Positions 34,501-47,372 are shown, counted from the stretch's first letter. The stretch: DNA of 64,000 nucleotides from Larix kaempferi (GCA_027924585.1 BSBM01000321.1:737001-801000); one strand, 5' to 3'. Made by a program: numbers and translations. Notes: generated by a model not told the origin, from the letters alone.

Positions 34501-34800
34501 ACAACTATTTTTTATACATTGTTTAATATATTGTCTCTAGAGAAACAATAGTTGGCAATAGTAAAGATGATATACAGAGTCCTTCTATATTTAGTCTCTA
34601 GATAAACGATAGTTGGCAAAACTAGAGATGATGTATAAAGTATTTGTTGTCTCTTTGTTGTCTGTACAACGACGATATTAGAGACAAAGCATACAATGTC
34701 TAGAGGGTAAAATGGTAGTCTCCAAAGATATAAGACTGGCATTCTATAATGTCTCTAGATAAATTTTTTTGAGAGAATATTTTGCGATGCTCATGTTGAG
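34127..34800. repeat. Direct repeats with GTCTCTAGATAAA motif
   Basis: A block of about 60 bases is duplicated at 34127 and 34463. The motif GTCTCTAGATAAA or a close variant recurs at about 33123, 34531, 34593 and 34743, with ATAGTTGGCAA after two of them. These may be subterminal repeats of a decayed DNA transposon, but no terminal inverted repeats were found. Confidence 0.4.
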
Positions 34801-34840
34801 CCAGTGTCAGAGATAGTACACAAGTTTTTTTTGGTCTCAA

Positions 34841-35480
34841 CTTGAGACTATTGGGTCATTAATCGTTTCATCTTGTTTGCTTATATTATGCAATTGTTCC
34901 CTAATATGTATTTGTTTTTGAATTCTTTATGGTTTACAGATAGTGTATTGTTAGTGTGCTTAAAACTTTAGAACATATAGCCATTAGGAAATTGGGTTCA
35001 TTTTGGTAGGCTAGATTATATTATGCAATTGTTCCTTAATATGTATTTGTTTTTTAATTCTTTATGGTTTACAGATAGTGTATTGTTAGTGTGCTTAAAA
35101 CTTTAGATTAGGAAATTGGGTTAATTTTGGTAGGCTAGATAATAGCCCTCTTGTAAGTTGAGCGTACGAGATTTTGTACAACCTTTTTGCAGTAAAAGAG
35201 ATAGAATCTTTTCAAGGTGATGATAGGCATGGGAGTTCAAGTGCTAAAGGATTATTTCAATTTGATATCTGCTCTACTTTTTCAGCATTATCATGAGATA
35301 CTCGTCATTACATTAAAGGAACCACAAGAATATAGTACTTTATGGGCTTTATAGGAAGTCTTAGGCTTTAGCTATATTGATTTACTGTTCTGGGTTTGGT
35401 TGATTGCCTGCCATGCTCGTAAGTTGTAGGGATTTTGAAGGCCTACCGCGATTCTATTTATTTAATGTCATTCGTTATTA
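34841..35480. repeat. Third diverged copy (C) of the 0.95-kb unit
   Basis: This matches 26105-27785 in order: TTTGCTTATATTATGC, GAATTCTTTATGGTTTACAG, AACATATAGCCATTAGG, TTGTACAACC, GATGATAGGCATGGG. It also has its own internal duplication of about 120 bp (34915-35110). Confidence 0.65.
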
Positions 35481-36570
35481 CATTTTAAAATAACACAAAG
35501 ATTTCACTTTCACAATTCATTTGTTCATTGGAAGTATAATTTTTTCTTGGCTTTTTTAATGTTTGTAATAGTGGGATTTGGCATTCTCTCATTAATTTCA
35601 ATTTCAATTGGTTTCTTCATTGGTGTAGAGAAAACATGGACAACTCAAGTTTTTGTAGTGTAGATCTTGTTGATAGCTTTCCAAAGGTGTATTATACTTT
35701 TGTAATGGAGTTTATATGAAAAAGTTATGATCTTGTCAAATTTGTCATTGCTTTGTAAATTTATGATCTTGTCAAGTTGGTTATTACTTTCTCCACTGGA
35801 GTATGATGTGGAGGCCCTGTCGGATTTTGTTATTCACACTTTAGGAGCTATCCATGGATGGATTTCTAAGAAGATTCTGTAGAATCCAAAACTTCAACCT
35901 TAATTGAAAAGGGGTATCCTAAACCTTGATCCTAATGTCTAAGAGCAGGCTTTAATCTGCAAGGGGAGGAAGGGGTTTCATTCCTATTGCAGTGGTTTTT
36001 CATTCCACTGCTGATAGTGTGTTACTAATATTCTCAAATCTTATATAACAGAGTAAATCACTGCACAATAGAGTTTAGTCTCGTTGTATTGCAATAGCAT
36101 TTCACAGCATTTCACATAAGATTGGATGCTAAATAATATTTAAGAATATGTTATGATAAACTTCCCATTGCAATATTTAAGGCAATTTAAACTTTACATA
36201 TATCAATATGAATGGTTTTTGGCTTCTTTCTAGAATTATCTGTTTTCCACTCATAAAACGTAGGCCATGAAAAAGACACTGTAAAGGACAAAGCTCAAGA
36301 AACATAGTCTTCTAACAGAAGTCAGGTTTGAGCTCTAACTCCCCTTTAGGAACGAATATATATTGGTCCATGGAAGAGAGGTGGAGGGTCTTTAATCTTA
36401 CGTAATAACTTGTATTGCTTAGGAGAATCACTAGTCATTATTTTTATTTCCTTTTTGTATGTTTCAGTTTTTATTAATCTGTGTATTGATATATTTTGTA
36501 ATATGTTACATATTTTTGACAACAAAAGATCTTTGAATATGCAATGCCTTTGGAACCACCTCTAACAACT
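35481..36570. other. AT-rich, nothing recognised
   Basis: No coding motif, RNA gene or transposon terminus is seen. Confidence 0.4.
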
Positions 36571-37198
36571 CAATAACTATGTAACCTTTTTACAACTCAA
36601 TAAGTATGTAAAGAGCTATTTTCAACAATGAATGCCATTCATTTCCTTAAAAAAAAAAGAATTTATTTCATTGCAAAAATAGTGTCAAAATTCTTATCTT
36701 TTCATGTTAAAATTGAAATCATGGAGGATTGTGTTTATTTTGTGTTATAGAAGCCTAAATGGCTGCACAGGATTTCCTAGTACTCTGAGAAAATCATGGA
36801 CGATTATGTTTATTTTGTGTGATAGACGCCTAAATGGCTACACAGAAATTACAGAGAGCAGGGAAACAGATTCTAGCAGAGACTCAATAACTATGTAACC
36901 TTCTTACAACTCAATAAGTATGTAAAGAGCTATTTTCAACAATGAATGCCATTCATTTCCTTAAAAAAAAAAGAATTTATTTCATTGCAAAAATAGTGTC
37001 AAAATTCTTATCTTTTCATGTTAAAATTGAAATCATGAAGGATTGTGTTTATTTTGTGTTATAGAAGCCTAAATGGCTGCACAGGATTTCCTAGTACTCT
37101 GAGAAAATCATGGACGATTATGTTTATTTTGTGTGATAGACGCCTAAATGGCTACACAGAAATTACAGAGAGCAGGGAAACAGATTCTAGCAGAGACA
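36571..37198. repeat. Tandem duplication, period 314 bp
   Basis: Two near-identical copies start at 36571 and 36885. Each contains two shorter units with TGTTTATTTTGTGT and CCTAAATGGCT about 70 bases apart. Another pair of these shorter units is at 37532-37675, giving six in all. Confidence 0.9.
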
Positions 37199-38838
37199 AT
37201 TGAAGAGGCCCCATCGACTAGGGACATTGGTTGATGCTGTTATGACCCCACCTTATTAGGCATGTTCGGGGGATTAATGACTAGCTGGACTGGAGCTACG
37301 GGTCCCCTTCGAATCATGAGTGGCTGTAGCATTAATTAAAGGCAGCCATTGAGACATTGTCTTCAGGTGGGATTCCTGTTGTCTCAGAGGTGACTTGAGG
37401 GGCTCGCCAGTCCTATGGTTGCATCTCCCCATATGTTTTTTGTGCCAGATGCTCTATTGTGGTAACCACAAACTGCCCTGTTTCTGCATTGTACCTAGAC
37501 AGCAGTCTTGCTTGTGCCTGGGCTTCAGGTAGAGGATTGTGTTTATTTTGTGTTATAGAAGCCTAAATGGCTGCACAGGATTTCCAAGTAGTCTGAGAAA
37601 ATCATGGAGGATTATGTTTATTTTGTGTGATAGAAACCTAAATGGCTACACAGAAATTCCAAGTACTCTGAACCCCTTAGGACAATAACAATGCACTGAG
37701 AAGAAGCTCTAAAAGGGCACTTGCCTCCTTTCCTGCGCTTCTTTAAAGTGATTTATTAAGTACATTCCAAATGATTCCTTATCCCTAGCAGGTGGTGGAA
37801 TGTAAATAATTCTAGGACAAGATCAGATGGCTTTGAAGGTGTAATCCATTTGTTACAGGGCAGTATTTACTTGCTTGTGATAATCTTTTTTTAATATTGA
37901 TTAACCCCAGAAGTCTAATGCTTAAAACATAAGCTGCAATTTTTTTTTAATCTCAAGTCGGTGGAAAAGATTTGAAATTGTTAATTCATAAAATTGACGC
38001 CATAAGTATTTGATTAATTCATAAAATTGACAGCATGCACATAAACGAAAAGAGCAGGAGAATTTGAATACCCTGAGGCGTTTTCCATGGAATTTATCTT
38101 AAAAAAAAACTTCAATTTCCCCACTAAATAGCATAGTCTAGGAAGATCCTGATTTCAGTAATTGGATGTAATTTACAAGCGTAGTGCTTAGTGTATGCAA
38201 CAGATTATTTCTGAAGATAAAAAAATCACGCTTGAAAGGGTAGCGTATAGATTATTGATGAAGATAAAATTGGCAATTTTTGTATTCTCAATCTATGATA
38301 TCAACGTTCTGCAACGAAGAAGGGTACAAAATGTGGCGTGAACTGAATTACATTACGATGTATAAATCCATGGGTTTTGGGAGGATATTGGGACCGTCAT
38401 TGACTTGAATTCTGCCCTCTCATCGAATTGAGTTCACGCAGGGAAAATATCTTTTATAAAATCTCGAGAAAGAAAAAACTTCTGGTGTCCCTCGTTGTGG
38501 AACGGAAAGAATTCTATGATTTTCCTTGTTATGTTTGGTATTTGTTTGTTTTAAAGTTACATGGGCATATGAACCTGTGGGAACAATGGCGGATAACAAA
38601 ACTCCCACGCCTTGAGCTTCGGCGCAGATGTTCGATTTCGTTTTCTTTGTATCGCTGGGCAGGTGCAGGATTTGCATCAGCACGTGTTCAGGCTCCTAAG
38701 CATGAAAATTAAACTCGATCGAGATGATTCGGTGCGCACAGTAACTGCTTCGTATGTATGTCTGATCTTAGCTACCAGATTCCTTCAATCTCAAATCAGA
38801 TTTGTTTTCGTTTATTCTGTCCACAGCAAATGCAATGC
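37199..38838. other. Unassigned; possible promoter-side flank of the downstream gene
   Basis: 37199-37530 separates two groups of the 70-bp units and has higher GC. 38100-38838 holds overlapping open frames of 87-119 codons on both strands, with GADVRFRFLCIAGQVQDLHQ at 38620-38680. I do not recognise a family. The frame runs into the minisatellite, so a real exon is doubtful. Confidence 0.35.
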
Positions 38839-40840
38839 CCAGATCTGGCCGTCCGATGGGCACCAAGTGGCAGGCCCAGGCCTATGCGATCTGGCCGTCC
38901 AATGGGCACCAAGTGGCAGGCCCAAGGCCATGAGATCTGGCCGTCCGATGGGCGCCAAGTGGCAGGTTTAAACGCCATAAGATCTGGCCGTCCGATGGGC
39001 GCCAAGTGGAAGGTTTAAGGGCCGTGAGATCTGGCTATCCGATGGGCACCAAGTGGCAGGTTCAGGGCCTTCAGATCTAGCCATCCGATGAGCGCCAAGT
39101 GGCAGGTTTAGGGCCTTCAGATCTCGCCGTCCGATGGGCGCCAAGTGGTAGGTTTAGGGCCTTCAGATCTGGCCATCCGATGGGCTCCAAGTGGCAGGTT
39201 TAGGGCCTTCAGATCTGGCCGTCCGATGGGCTCCATGTGGCAGGTTTAGGGCCCTCAGATCTGGCCGTCCGATGGGCGTCATGTGGCAGCTTTAGGGCCC
39301 GTAGATTTGGCCGTCGGATGGTCGCCAAGTGGCAAGCCCAGGGCCTTCAGATCTGGCCATTGGATGGATGCCAAGTGGCAGGTTTAGGGCCACTAGATTT
39401 GGCCTTGGGATGGGCGCCAAGTGGCAGGTTTAGGGCCACTAGATCTGGCCTTGGGATGGGCACCAAGTGGCAGGGTTAGGGCCACTAGATCTGGCCTTGG
39501 GATGGGCGCCAAGTGGCAGGTTTAGGGCCTTCAGATCTGGCCTTGGGATGGGCGCCAAGTGGCAGGTTTAGGGCCTTTAGATCTGGCCGTCCGATGGGCT
39601 CCATGTGGCAGGTTTAGGGCCACCAGATCTGGCCGTCCGATGGGCGCCATGTGGCAGGTTTAGGGCCACCAGATCTGGCCTTGGGATGGGCGCCAAGTGG
39701 CAGGTTTAGGGCCACCAGATCTGGCCTTGGGATGGGCGCCAAGTGGCAGGTTTAGGGCCTTCAGATCTGGCCGTCCGATGGGCTCCATGTGGCAGGTTTA
39801 GGGCTTTAAGATCTGGTTGTCCGATGGGCGCCATGTGGCAACTTTAGGGCCTTTAGATTTGGCCGTCGGATGGTCGCCAAGTGGCAGGCCCAGGACCTTC
39901 AGATCTGGCCATCGGATGGGTGCCAAGTGCCAGGTTTAGGGCCGTGAGATCTGGCTGTCCGATGGGCGCCAAGTGGCAGGCCCAGGGCCACTAGATCTGT
40001 CCGTTCGATGGGCGCCTAGTGGCAAGTTTAGGCCACTAGATCAGGCCTTGGGATGGGCGCCAAGTGGCAGGTTTAGGGCCTTCAGATCTGGCCGTCCGAT
40101 GGGCGCCATGTGGCAGGTTTAGGGCTTTCCGATCTGGCCGTCCGATGGGCGCCATGTGGCAACTTTAGGGCCTTTAGATTTGGCTGGCGGATGGTCGCCA
40201 AGTGGCAGGCCCAGGGCCTTCATATCAGGCCGTCGGATGGGTGCCAAGTGGCAGGCCCAGGGCCTTCAGATCTGGCCGTCCGATGGGCGCCAAGTGGCAG
40301 GCTTAGGTCCGTGAGATCTGGCTGTCCGATGGGCGCCAAGTGGCAGGCCCAGGGCCACTAGATCTGGCCGTTCGATGGGTGCCAAGTGGCAGGTTTAGGG
40401 CCACTAGATCCGGCCTTGGGATGGGCGCCAAGTGGCAGGTTTAGAGCCACAAGATCTGGCCGTTCGATGGGCGCCAAGTGGCAGGTTTAGGGCCACTAGA
40501 TCTGGCCTTGGGATGGGCGCCAAGTGGCAGGCCCAGGACCACCAGATCCAGTCGTCCGATGGGCGCCAAGTGGCAGGCCCAGGACCACCAGATCTGGCCG
40601 TCCGATGGTCACCAAGTGGCAGGTTTACGGCCACTAGATCTGGCCGTCCGATGGGCGCCAAGTGGCAGGCCCAGGACGACCAGATCTGGCCGTCCGATGG
40701 TCACCAAGTGGCAGGTTTACGGCCACTAGATCTGGCCGTCCGATGGGCGCCAAGTGGCAGGCCCAGGACCACAGGACCTGGCCGTCCGATGGGCGCCAAG
40801 TGGCAGGCCCAGGACCACCAGATCCGGCCGTGCATAGCAA
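38839..40840. repeat. GC-rich minisatellite, 46-bp unit, about 43 copies
   Basis: The unit runs AGATCTGGCCGTCCGATGGG, then CGCCAAGTGGCAGG, then TTTAGGGCCTTC. Variants swap GTCCGATGGG for TTGGGATGGG, TTTAGG for CCCAGG, and AAGTGG for ATGTGG. Units are close to 46 bp throughout. Because 46 is not a multiple of three and the unit has few stops, long spurious open frames appear on both strands; they are not genes. A distinctive run of three variant units recurs near 39240, 39790 and 40115, so blocks of the array have been duplicated. It ends about 110 bp upstream of the ATG at 40948. Confidence 0.95.
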
Positions 40841-40947
40841 CACAAGGCCAGCAATCGAGCTTCTGTTTCGAACGATTGAATTTCGGTTTGAATTAGCAGA
40901 CCAAATTGGTTTTTGAGCTTTGTATAAAGATCTTGATTTAGGAGAAT

Positions 40948-41551
40948 ATGGCGACTGTTGAGCTTTGTATCTCTTTTGTTTTCATAACTTTTCTTTTGAT
41001 TACAAACCCTGTGATGGATTATTTGTTTGTGCAGGTTGCTACCATGCCAGCTGAATTGATTGCAACCGAAGAAGAGGTTAAAGCCGTAGAAGTTCTTGCC
41101 TCCAGTCCTTCTGAGGAGGTTCACGTGGCCGTGACAACAGTCGACGAAAGCCCCGCCCCGCCAGCGTTGAGAAATCTGAAAAGGAATTTACTCAGAGCCC
41201 GAAGCAGAATCAGTCCGGGTAAAATGCGAGGAAGCGGCGAAACCCAAGGAGGAAGTTACCTTAGTGCACCAAGAAGCCGAGCCCGCTAAAGAAGACTCTG
41301 TTGAAGCCAAAGCTGTTAAAGATGCAGCAGAAAAAGTTGAAGAATCATCGGGTAAGGAAGAAGCCCTTGCCGCTCTTGAAACGGTGGCAGAAGAAAAGGT
41401 TGAAACGGTGGCAGAAGAAAAGGCTGAAGAATCATCGGGTAAGCAGGAAGCACCTGCTGAAGTTTCAAAAGAAAAAACTGCATCTGCTGGAGAGAGTGCT
41501 GTTGAAGAAGCAACCGTGAAAATGAATTGCTATGGAAAACGAATAAAATAG
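40948..41551 (+). pseudogene. Small acidic Glu/Lys/Ala-rich protein gene, frameshifted
   Basis: Exon 1 would encode MATVE (40948-40962). A 72-nt stretch follows, ending in TTGTGCAG (41027-41034), and then exon 2 from GTTGCTACC. Plant genes for small acidic MATVEV-type proteins start this way, as I remember them; they are poorly characterised and some are linked to stress. Exon 2 stays acidic in three successive frames: PAELIATEEEVKAVEVLA, then after about 41166 VEKSEKEFTQSPKQNQSG, then after about 41222 CEEAAKPKEEV up to the TAG at 41549-41551. Two single-base deletions, the first in a C/G run, explain this. The donor is CT instead of GT. The 3' end is duplicated (41519-41595). It is either a pseudogene or a gene with assembly errors. 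Confidence 0.6.
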
Positions 41552-42246
41552 AGCCGTGAAAATGAATTGCTATGGAAAACCAATAAAATAGAGCCTTGAA
41601 AATTGCTACGGATCTGCTGTCGCCCATGTCGTCTTCTTTTTCTGCAAATTTTGATTTAATTTAATCAACGATCCCAAAATAGAGCCGTGAAAATGTTATA
41701 CGTAGAAGAGGAGAATATGGATTTTCTTATTTCAAATCCCAGAGATAGTTGACATCGAAAACTATTCCATTTTCCTACATACAATTTGTTGGTTTGGTAT
41801 GATGCGTTGCACCTACATACAATTTGATGAATTCGTATTTAATATATTGATACATATTCATGAGGAGCTGAATGCTGTTCTTCTGTTCAGTGAATCTAAT
41901 GATACATAATGTGTATACACCGCACGGTCTTGTCTGTCATCCAACTATTAATAAGAACCAGCCAGTTTTGTCCAGTCCGGCTGTATATTCACTTAGTCTG
42001 TATCTTGCGTACCCGGTTGGATTTCAGCATGCTTGGTAGTGGTTTGGTAGTGGTTTCTGTATATCAAGGGAATATTAACATTGCATATTTTAAATTAAAT
42101 CAATTATTGAAATAGTGTAATAAGGAGAAACATGCTAAAGAGATTAATGTCAAAATTTAACTATTATGTTTTTATTATTATGTTTTTATTATTATGAAAA
42201 GATGATAATTAGATTAATGTCATTTTTTTATTATTATTATGAAAAG
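41552..42246. other. 3' flank of the acidic-protein gene, then AT-rich DNA
   Basis: The terminal 36-40 bases of the gene (GTGAAAATGAATTGCTATGG) are repeated at 41555. The rest is AT-rich without recognised features. Confidence 0.4.
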
Positions 42247-45200
42247 ATGATAATTATTGAAGTATTAATAAAACCTTTAATTGTATTTGATTATGTCTTA
42301 TTTATTTATTATAAAATTATGTGGTGTAGATAATTATTGAAGTATTAATAAGACCTTTAATTGTATTTGATTATGTCTTATTTATTTATTATAAAATTAT
42401 GTGGTGTAGATTAATGTTAATACAATTTTTTTTGATATAGTATATTTAATAATAATGAAATTATATTAAATTTTATATATTTTATATATTTTATATTTTT
42501 ACAATACAAAATTATTAAATAATGATGTTATACTAAGTCCCATATATGTAATTTTATGAAATTTTATATTTTTACAATTTATAAAAGTATTCATTTCAAC
42601 ATTATATAAGTTTTTTTAAGGATGTATGAAATTTTATGTTTTTACAATTTGTAAAAGTATTCATTTCAACATTAAAGAAGTTTTTTTAAGGATGATGTCT
42701 AGTCAATGTACTAAAATTATATTAGAGTTTATATATATATTACTAAGTTTCTTGTCCAATCAAAGAGGTGTTTATGGTCATTGTAGATGATTGCTAAACA
42801 TGTCTCAAAGTGGTGGTATGTGATAGGTCTTCAATGATACATCAAAATTACACTTCTTCAATGCCCAAAAACATTAGCTTTGATTTTAAAGAATAGATGT
42901 TCTACAAATGTGAAGATATGAACATTGTTTTTGATCTTGGATCTCTTCAAATGCTTCTTGTTGCATGACTTAAGAGGGTGCATGCCATTAAATTTCTCCA
43001 TGGATTTGCCATTTCCATAAAACTTTGTAGGTCATCCTATTTTAGCTACTTGACAACTAAAATATTCTTTATATCAATGGTGTGATGCCTCTCTTTCATG
43101 GAGAAAGAAAAAATGAGTTCATATTTGCCAAAATGTACTCTTCATTTTTACTAAAATATTATTTCTACACAACACTATAATATTAGGTTTGGATGGTGCA
43201 ATAAATCCTTACTAAAATATTCTTTATATCAATGGTGTGATGCCTCTCTTTCATGGAGAAAGAAAAAATGAGTTCATATTTGCCAAAATGTACTCTTCAT
43301 TTTTACTAAAATATTATTTCTACACAACACTATAATATTAGGTTTGGATGGTGCAATAAATCCTTAGGTGAGTATTAAAAACAAGATCATTACATTGAAA
43401 TTATGATCACAAATGAATTAAGATATTGTCCCAAAAATTTGCTTATCATTTTCATGGATATTAGGTGAGTATTAAAAACAAGATCATTACATTGAAATTA
43501 TGATCACAAATGAATTAAGATATTGTCCCAAAAATTTGCTTATCATTTTCATGGATATTGCAAGTTCATTAGTAAGATTCATTAGTAAGATGGGACGACA
43601 TCATTCACGGCATTATCTTCAAAGTATCTCTTATATGTGTATAGTGGTAATGAAACAAAAAATCAATTTTATTGACCAAATTAACTCCATAAAGTTGATT
43701 TAGTACATTGTCAATCTACAATAATAGGTATTAATTATTAATGTTGATCTTCCTTATAACTAACTAACAAAGGATCTATTGTGCGACAAGTTGAGGTGAA
43801 TGCAGTCCTAGTTATCCAATAATTCATGAATCTTCCTCTTTATTTCTTCATTTTCCAATAATGAAGTCATGTATAGCATCTTTTTTATCAAACAACTCCC
43901 TATTATTAGTGAGTGTTATTTGTAATTACATAATGTGGAGACATTATACTAGGGAACTAGATCATCTCAAAATAATGCATCTTTTTTTATCAAACAACTC
44001 CCTATTATTAGTGAGTGTTATTTGTAATTACATAATGTGGAAACATTATACTAGGGAACTAGATCATCTCAAAATAATGCCGGTGCATTAGCTAATTCAA
44101 TTGTTTTACTCTTAAAACCATGACCAAATGCATGTACAACTGAAATGGAAACAATTACAACCAAGATAATGCAACAAACAATAAAAATAATCTAACATTA
44201 ATTATAAATACATCCAATAGATATATGTACGTAATATTAACTACTTTGTATGGTTAAATTCAAAATAAAACATTATAAGAACTAGTTGATAAGTTGATGG
44301 TTTAAGAAATACCAAGTATTTCATGCTTCTCATCAAACAACAAAAATTTGCAAGTAGATAGAATGGATGTTACAATGTTCCTGCCTCTACATAAACTATG
44401 TATGTTAATTTTTTGGTAATTTAACCATCTCCCTATATTAACCAGCATTGTAAGATTTTGAGTGATTTACCACCCAAAATATGACTAAGATATCTCTATC
44501 ATGAATAAGTGCCCCGGGACCTAGACTCTCTTTGTGGTAACCCAAAATCCCAAGCAATTAACAATAGGTTATTTATGACAGGCAAGGGGATGTACACAAA
44601 AACAATAATATTTTTTTTTATAATGATGATACCCCATTGAAATGATCATTTTTGGAACCTTTTGTCCTAAATCTGGTCATTAAAAAGTTGGTGGATAAAT
44701 CCATTGAAATATATTATAAATGACTACATTAACATTCACTGATATGGCTATCTTAACATCTTAGATAATGTAAGATAAATTCAATTATTGGTAAAAAATA
44801 GCATGCCATTAGAAGACATTATTAAGTCCTAATTAGACACAAAAATGTATTAATATTAACAAATACAAAGAAAAATAATAAATAATAATAAACAATTAAT
44901 CACAACACCACCAATATATAAATGTCATATCTTAATTTGTTGGTAATTTGGAAATGTTTCTATTCCCCAAACCATGGTTCAAATCACTATACAATATGTT
45001 TTTATCTTTTTTTTTTAACCATGGGAACAACAACCAAATCACTATACAATATGTTTTTATCTTTTTTTTTTAACCATGGGAACAACAACCTCACAAGGGT
45101 ATATCCAACAACTTGTGACTCAGGGCCGAGACGTCATGTGTGGTTGGAACCAAATGTAAGTACACTATATGGAGGAGACACACACTTGCCACATTGTGAT

Positions 45201-47372
45201 ATAAGGATCAATGTAAAATAATATAACAAATAATAAATAATTATGGTTAACCACGTTCACCATATTAACTGCATTCAACCAAGGTCAGTATGAACATTAT
45301 GTGTGACCATGGTTATTATCAACTATTTACTGTCATTAACCACGTTTTCCATGGTTTAACATCTCGACCATATTGTCTCATTAACCCATTATTCATTAAC
45401 CCTAATAGCCCACTAAGATATAAGCCTCCTATCCACCCATGTGAATAACCCTACATCAAACCCTAAATCACTAATCCAACAAACTCATAACAAATACCCA
45501 CTAAAAACTCAACCTTTAATCCCATAATCATTTGAAGCAATCCCATAAAAACTCAACCTTTAATCCCATAATCATTTGAAGCAATCCCATAATCCATTGA
45601 ACCTTTAATCCCATAATCATTTGAAGCAATCCCATAATCCAACCTTTAATCCCATAATCATTTGAAGCAATCCCATAATCCATTGAAGCCTTGCACACTT
45701 ACATGGTAGCACACTAACTACTATCCTACAAACCTTTTATCCTCTTAATCAATGATGTCAGTATAAATCTCAATAAAATATCTCATTTAAATGTGTAAAA
45801 TAAACCAATATTAACTCAAAGTAATTTATAATGTCTATCAAAATGACCTTAAAAGGTTCATATCACATCTACAATAAATCAAATAAAACTGCTTATAGAC
45901 CTTAAAAGGTTCATATCACATCTACAATAAATCAAATAAAACTGCTAATAGTAAAGAAAATAAATATTCCCATATAAAACATAGTTTAGATTTTTTTAGA
46001 GATTGCATTTAGCCTATTTTTATCAATAACATTAACTTTTTAACACTTTAAATCTTTTTAATCACAAAGTATCACTTTAGGTTCCATGGAAAATAAATAT
46101 TCCCATATAAAACATAGTTTAGATTTTTTTAGAGATTGCATTTAGCCTATTTTTATCAATAACATTAACTTTTTAACACTTTAAATCTTTTTAATCACAA
46201 AGTATCACTTTAGGTTCCATGGCAAATATTTTTTTTATCGAAATTGTAAAAAGAAAACAAAACATTTTTAACATTTTTATCTATAAAAATCACAATATTT
46301 TTTAAATCTTCTTAATCATAAAATATCACTTTAGAACCCATGACAAAGAAATCACAATATTTTTTAAATCTTCTTAATCATAAAATCACTTTAGAACCCA
46401 TGACAAATAAAATATTTTTTTGAATCAAAATTATAAATAAATAAAAAAACATTTTTTTAACATATTTGTTTGTAAAATCACAATATTTAATGTTATGTTA
46501 TTTGAAATATGTTTCACATAAAAAACAAATAATATTATAATAACATATTAGAAAGATTATGAAACAACTATATATAATCTCAATGCCATGGATATTAAAA
46601 CTATAATTCTTCAAAATATTAAAAAGTCATCATTTTCAATTGGTACATATTCAAATCCAGGAGCTTCACTTTGTTATTTGTGGTTGTATATAATGGAATA
46701 AATCCAAGGCAACTTTACTTTAGTCTAACCTCCTCAAAAAGACAATTGCCCTAAAAAGAGACGGTCGGGGGAGGACGGGTTCATAGAGGAGAATTTACCA
46801 TCTAGGCCGCCCTTTTCCTTGGCCCCCTTTATTTCTTCCCCTAAAAGAGTGAGCATAGCTCGAATAAACCCTCCAGAAATTGTGTGCTGTGTTTGCAGAA
46901 GGGGTCTTATTCTTGGTTAGACGGTATGCTGCAAGTAAAAAAACCTATGTATGCAGTGCTTCACTTTGTTATTTGTGGTTGTATATAATGGGTATTTTGG
47001 CATAAGCCAGCCCACTTTTTAAGTTTTGCTTATATTGTGCTAGTGGTTGTGGACGCTGGACGCTGCTTGCCTGGCCTACTTTTTTTATAAAGTCTCTGTA
47101 CATATTGTTTTATTAATAGACTTAAAAAAAAATGTACATAGTGTTTTATTGATAGACTTAAAAGAAAATGTACATAGTGTTTTATTAATAGACTTAAAAA
47201 AACCTATTATGAGGAAAAACACTTTCTATCTAAACTCCCTGAAATAGAGATGCTCCTAATTTTTCAGATATATGTCAAATCCAGACTTGAAATCATAAAA
47301 TACACGTGAGGAAAAACACTCCTAATTTTTCAGATATATGTCAAATCCAGACTTGAAATCATAAAATACACG
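42247..47372. repeat. AT-rich region with serial short tandem duplications
   Basis: At least ten separate tandem duplications of near-identical copies fall within about 5 kb. Starts and periods are: 42247 (82), 43056 (155), 43366 (97), 43877 (101), 44981 (55), 45511 (four copies of about 44), 45845 (53), 45957 (133), 46288 (61), 47098 (three copies of about 36) and 47253 (66). They are mostly two-copy and unrelated in sequence to one another. No gene is recognised; open frames here are short and overlap the duplications. 46662-46960 also has a 34-base direct repeat about 300 bases apart. Confidence 0.85.

Noticed and set aside
33130-34510. Complete LTR element with TAAAC duplication
   Set aside because: A TAAAC follows near 34160 and 34497, but neither is preceded by a CA terminus and the flanks do not match the expected target.
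38612-38971. 119-codon ORF as first exon of a gene
   Set aside because: Its second half reads into the minisatellite and its first half matches no family I know.
38839-40840. CRISPR-like regular repeat array
   Set aside because: Units are contiguous 46-mers without unique spacers, in a eukaryotic context. It is a minisatellite.
40110-40896. Open frames of 80-154 codons on both strands in the minisatellite
   Set aside because: The unit lacks stops in several frames and 46 is not a multiple of three, so long frames arise automatically.
46730-46900. Possible structured RNA in the GC-rich block with GACGGTCGGGGGAGGACGGG
   Set aside because: No box motif, stem set or pol III signal could be matched.
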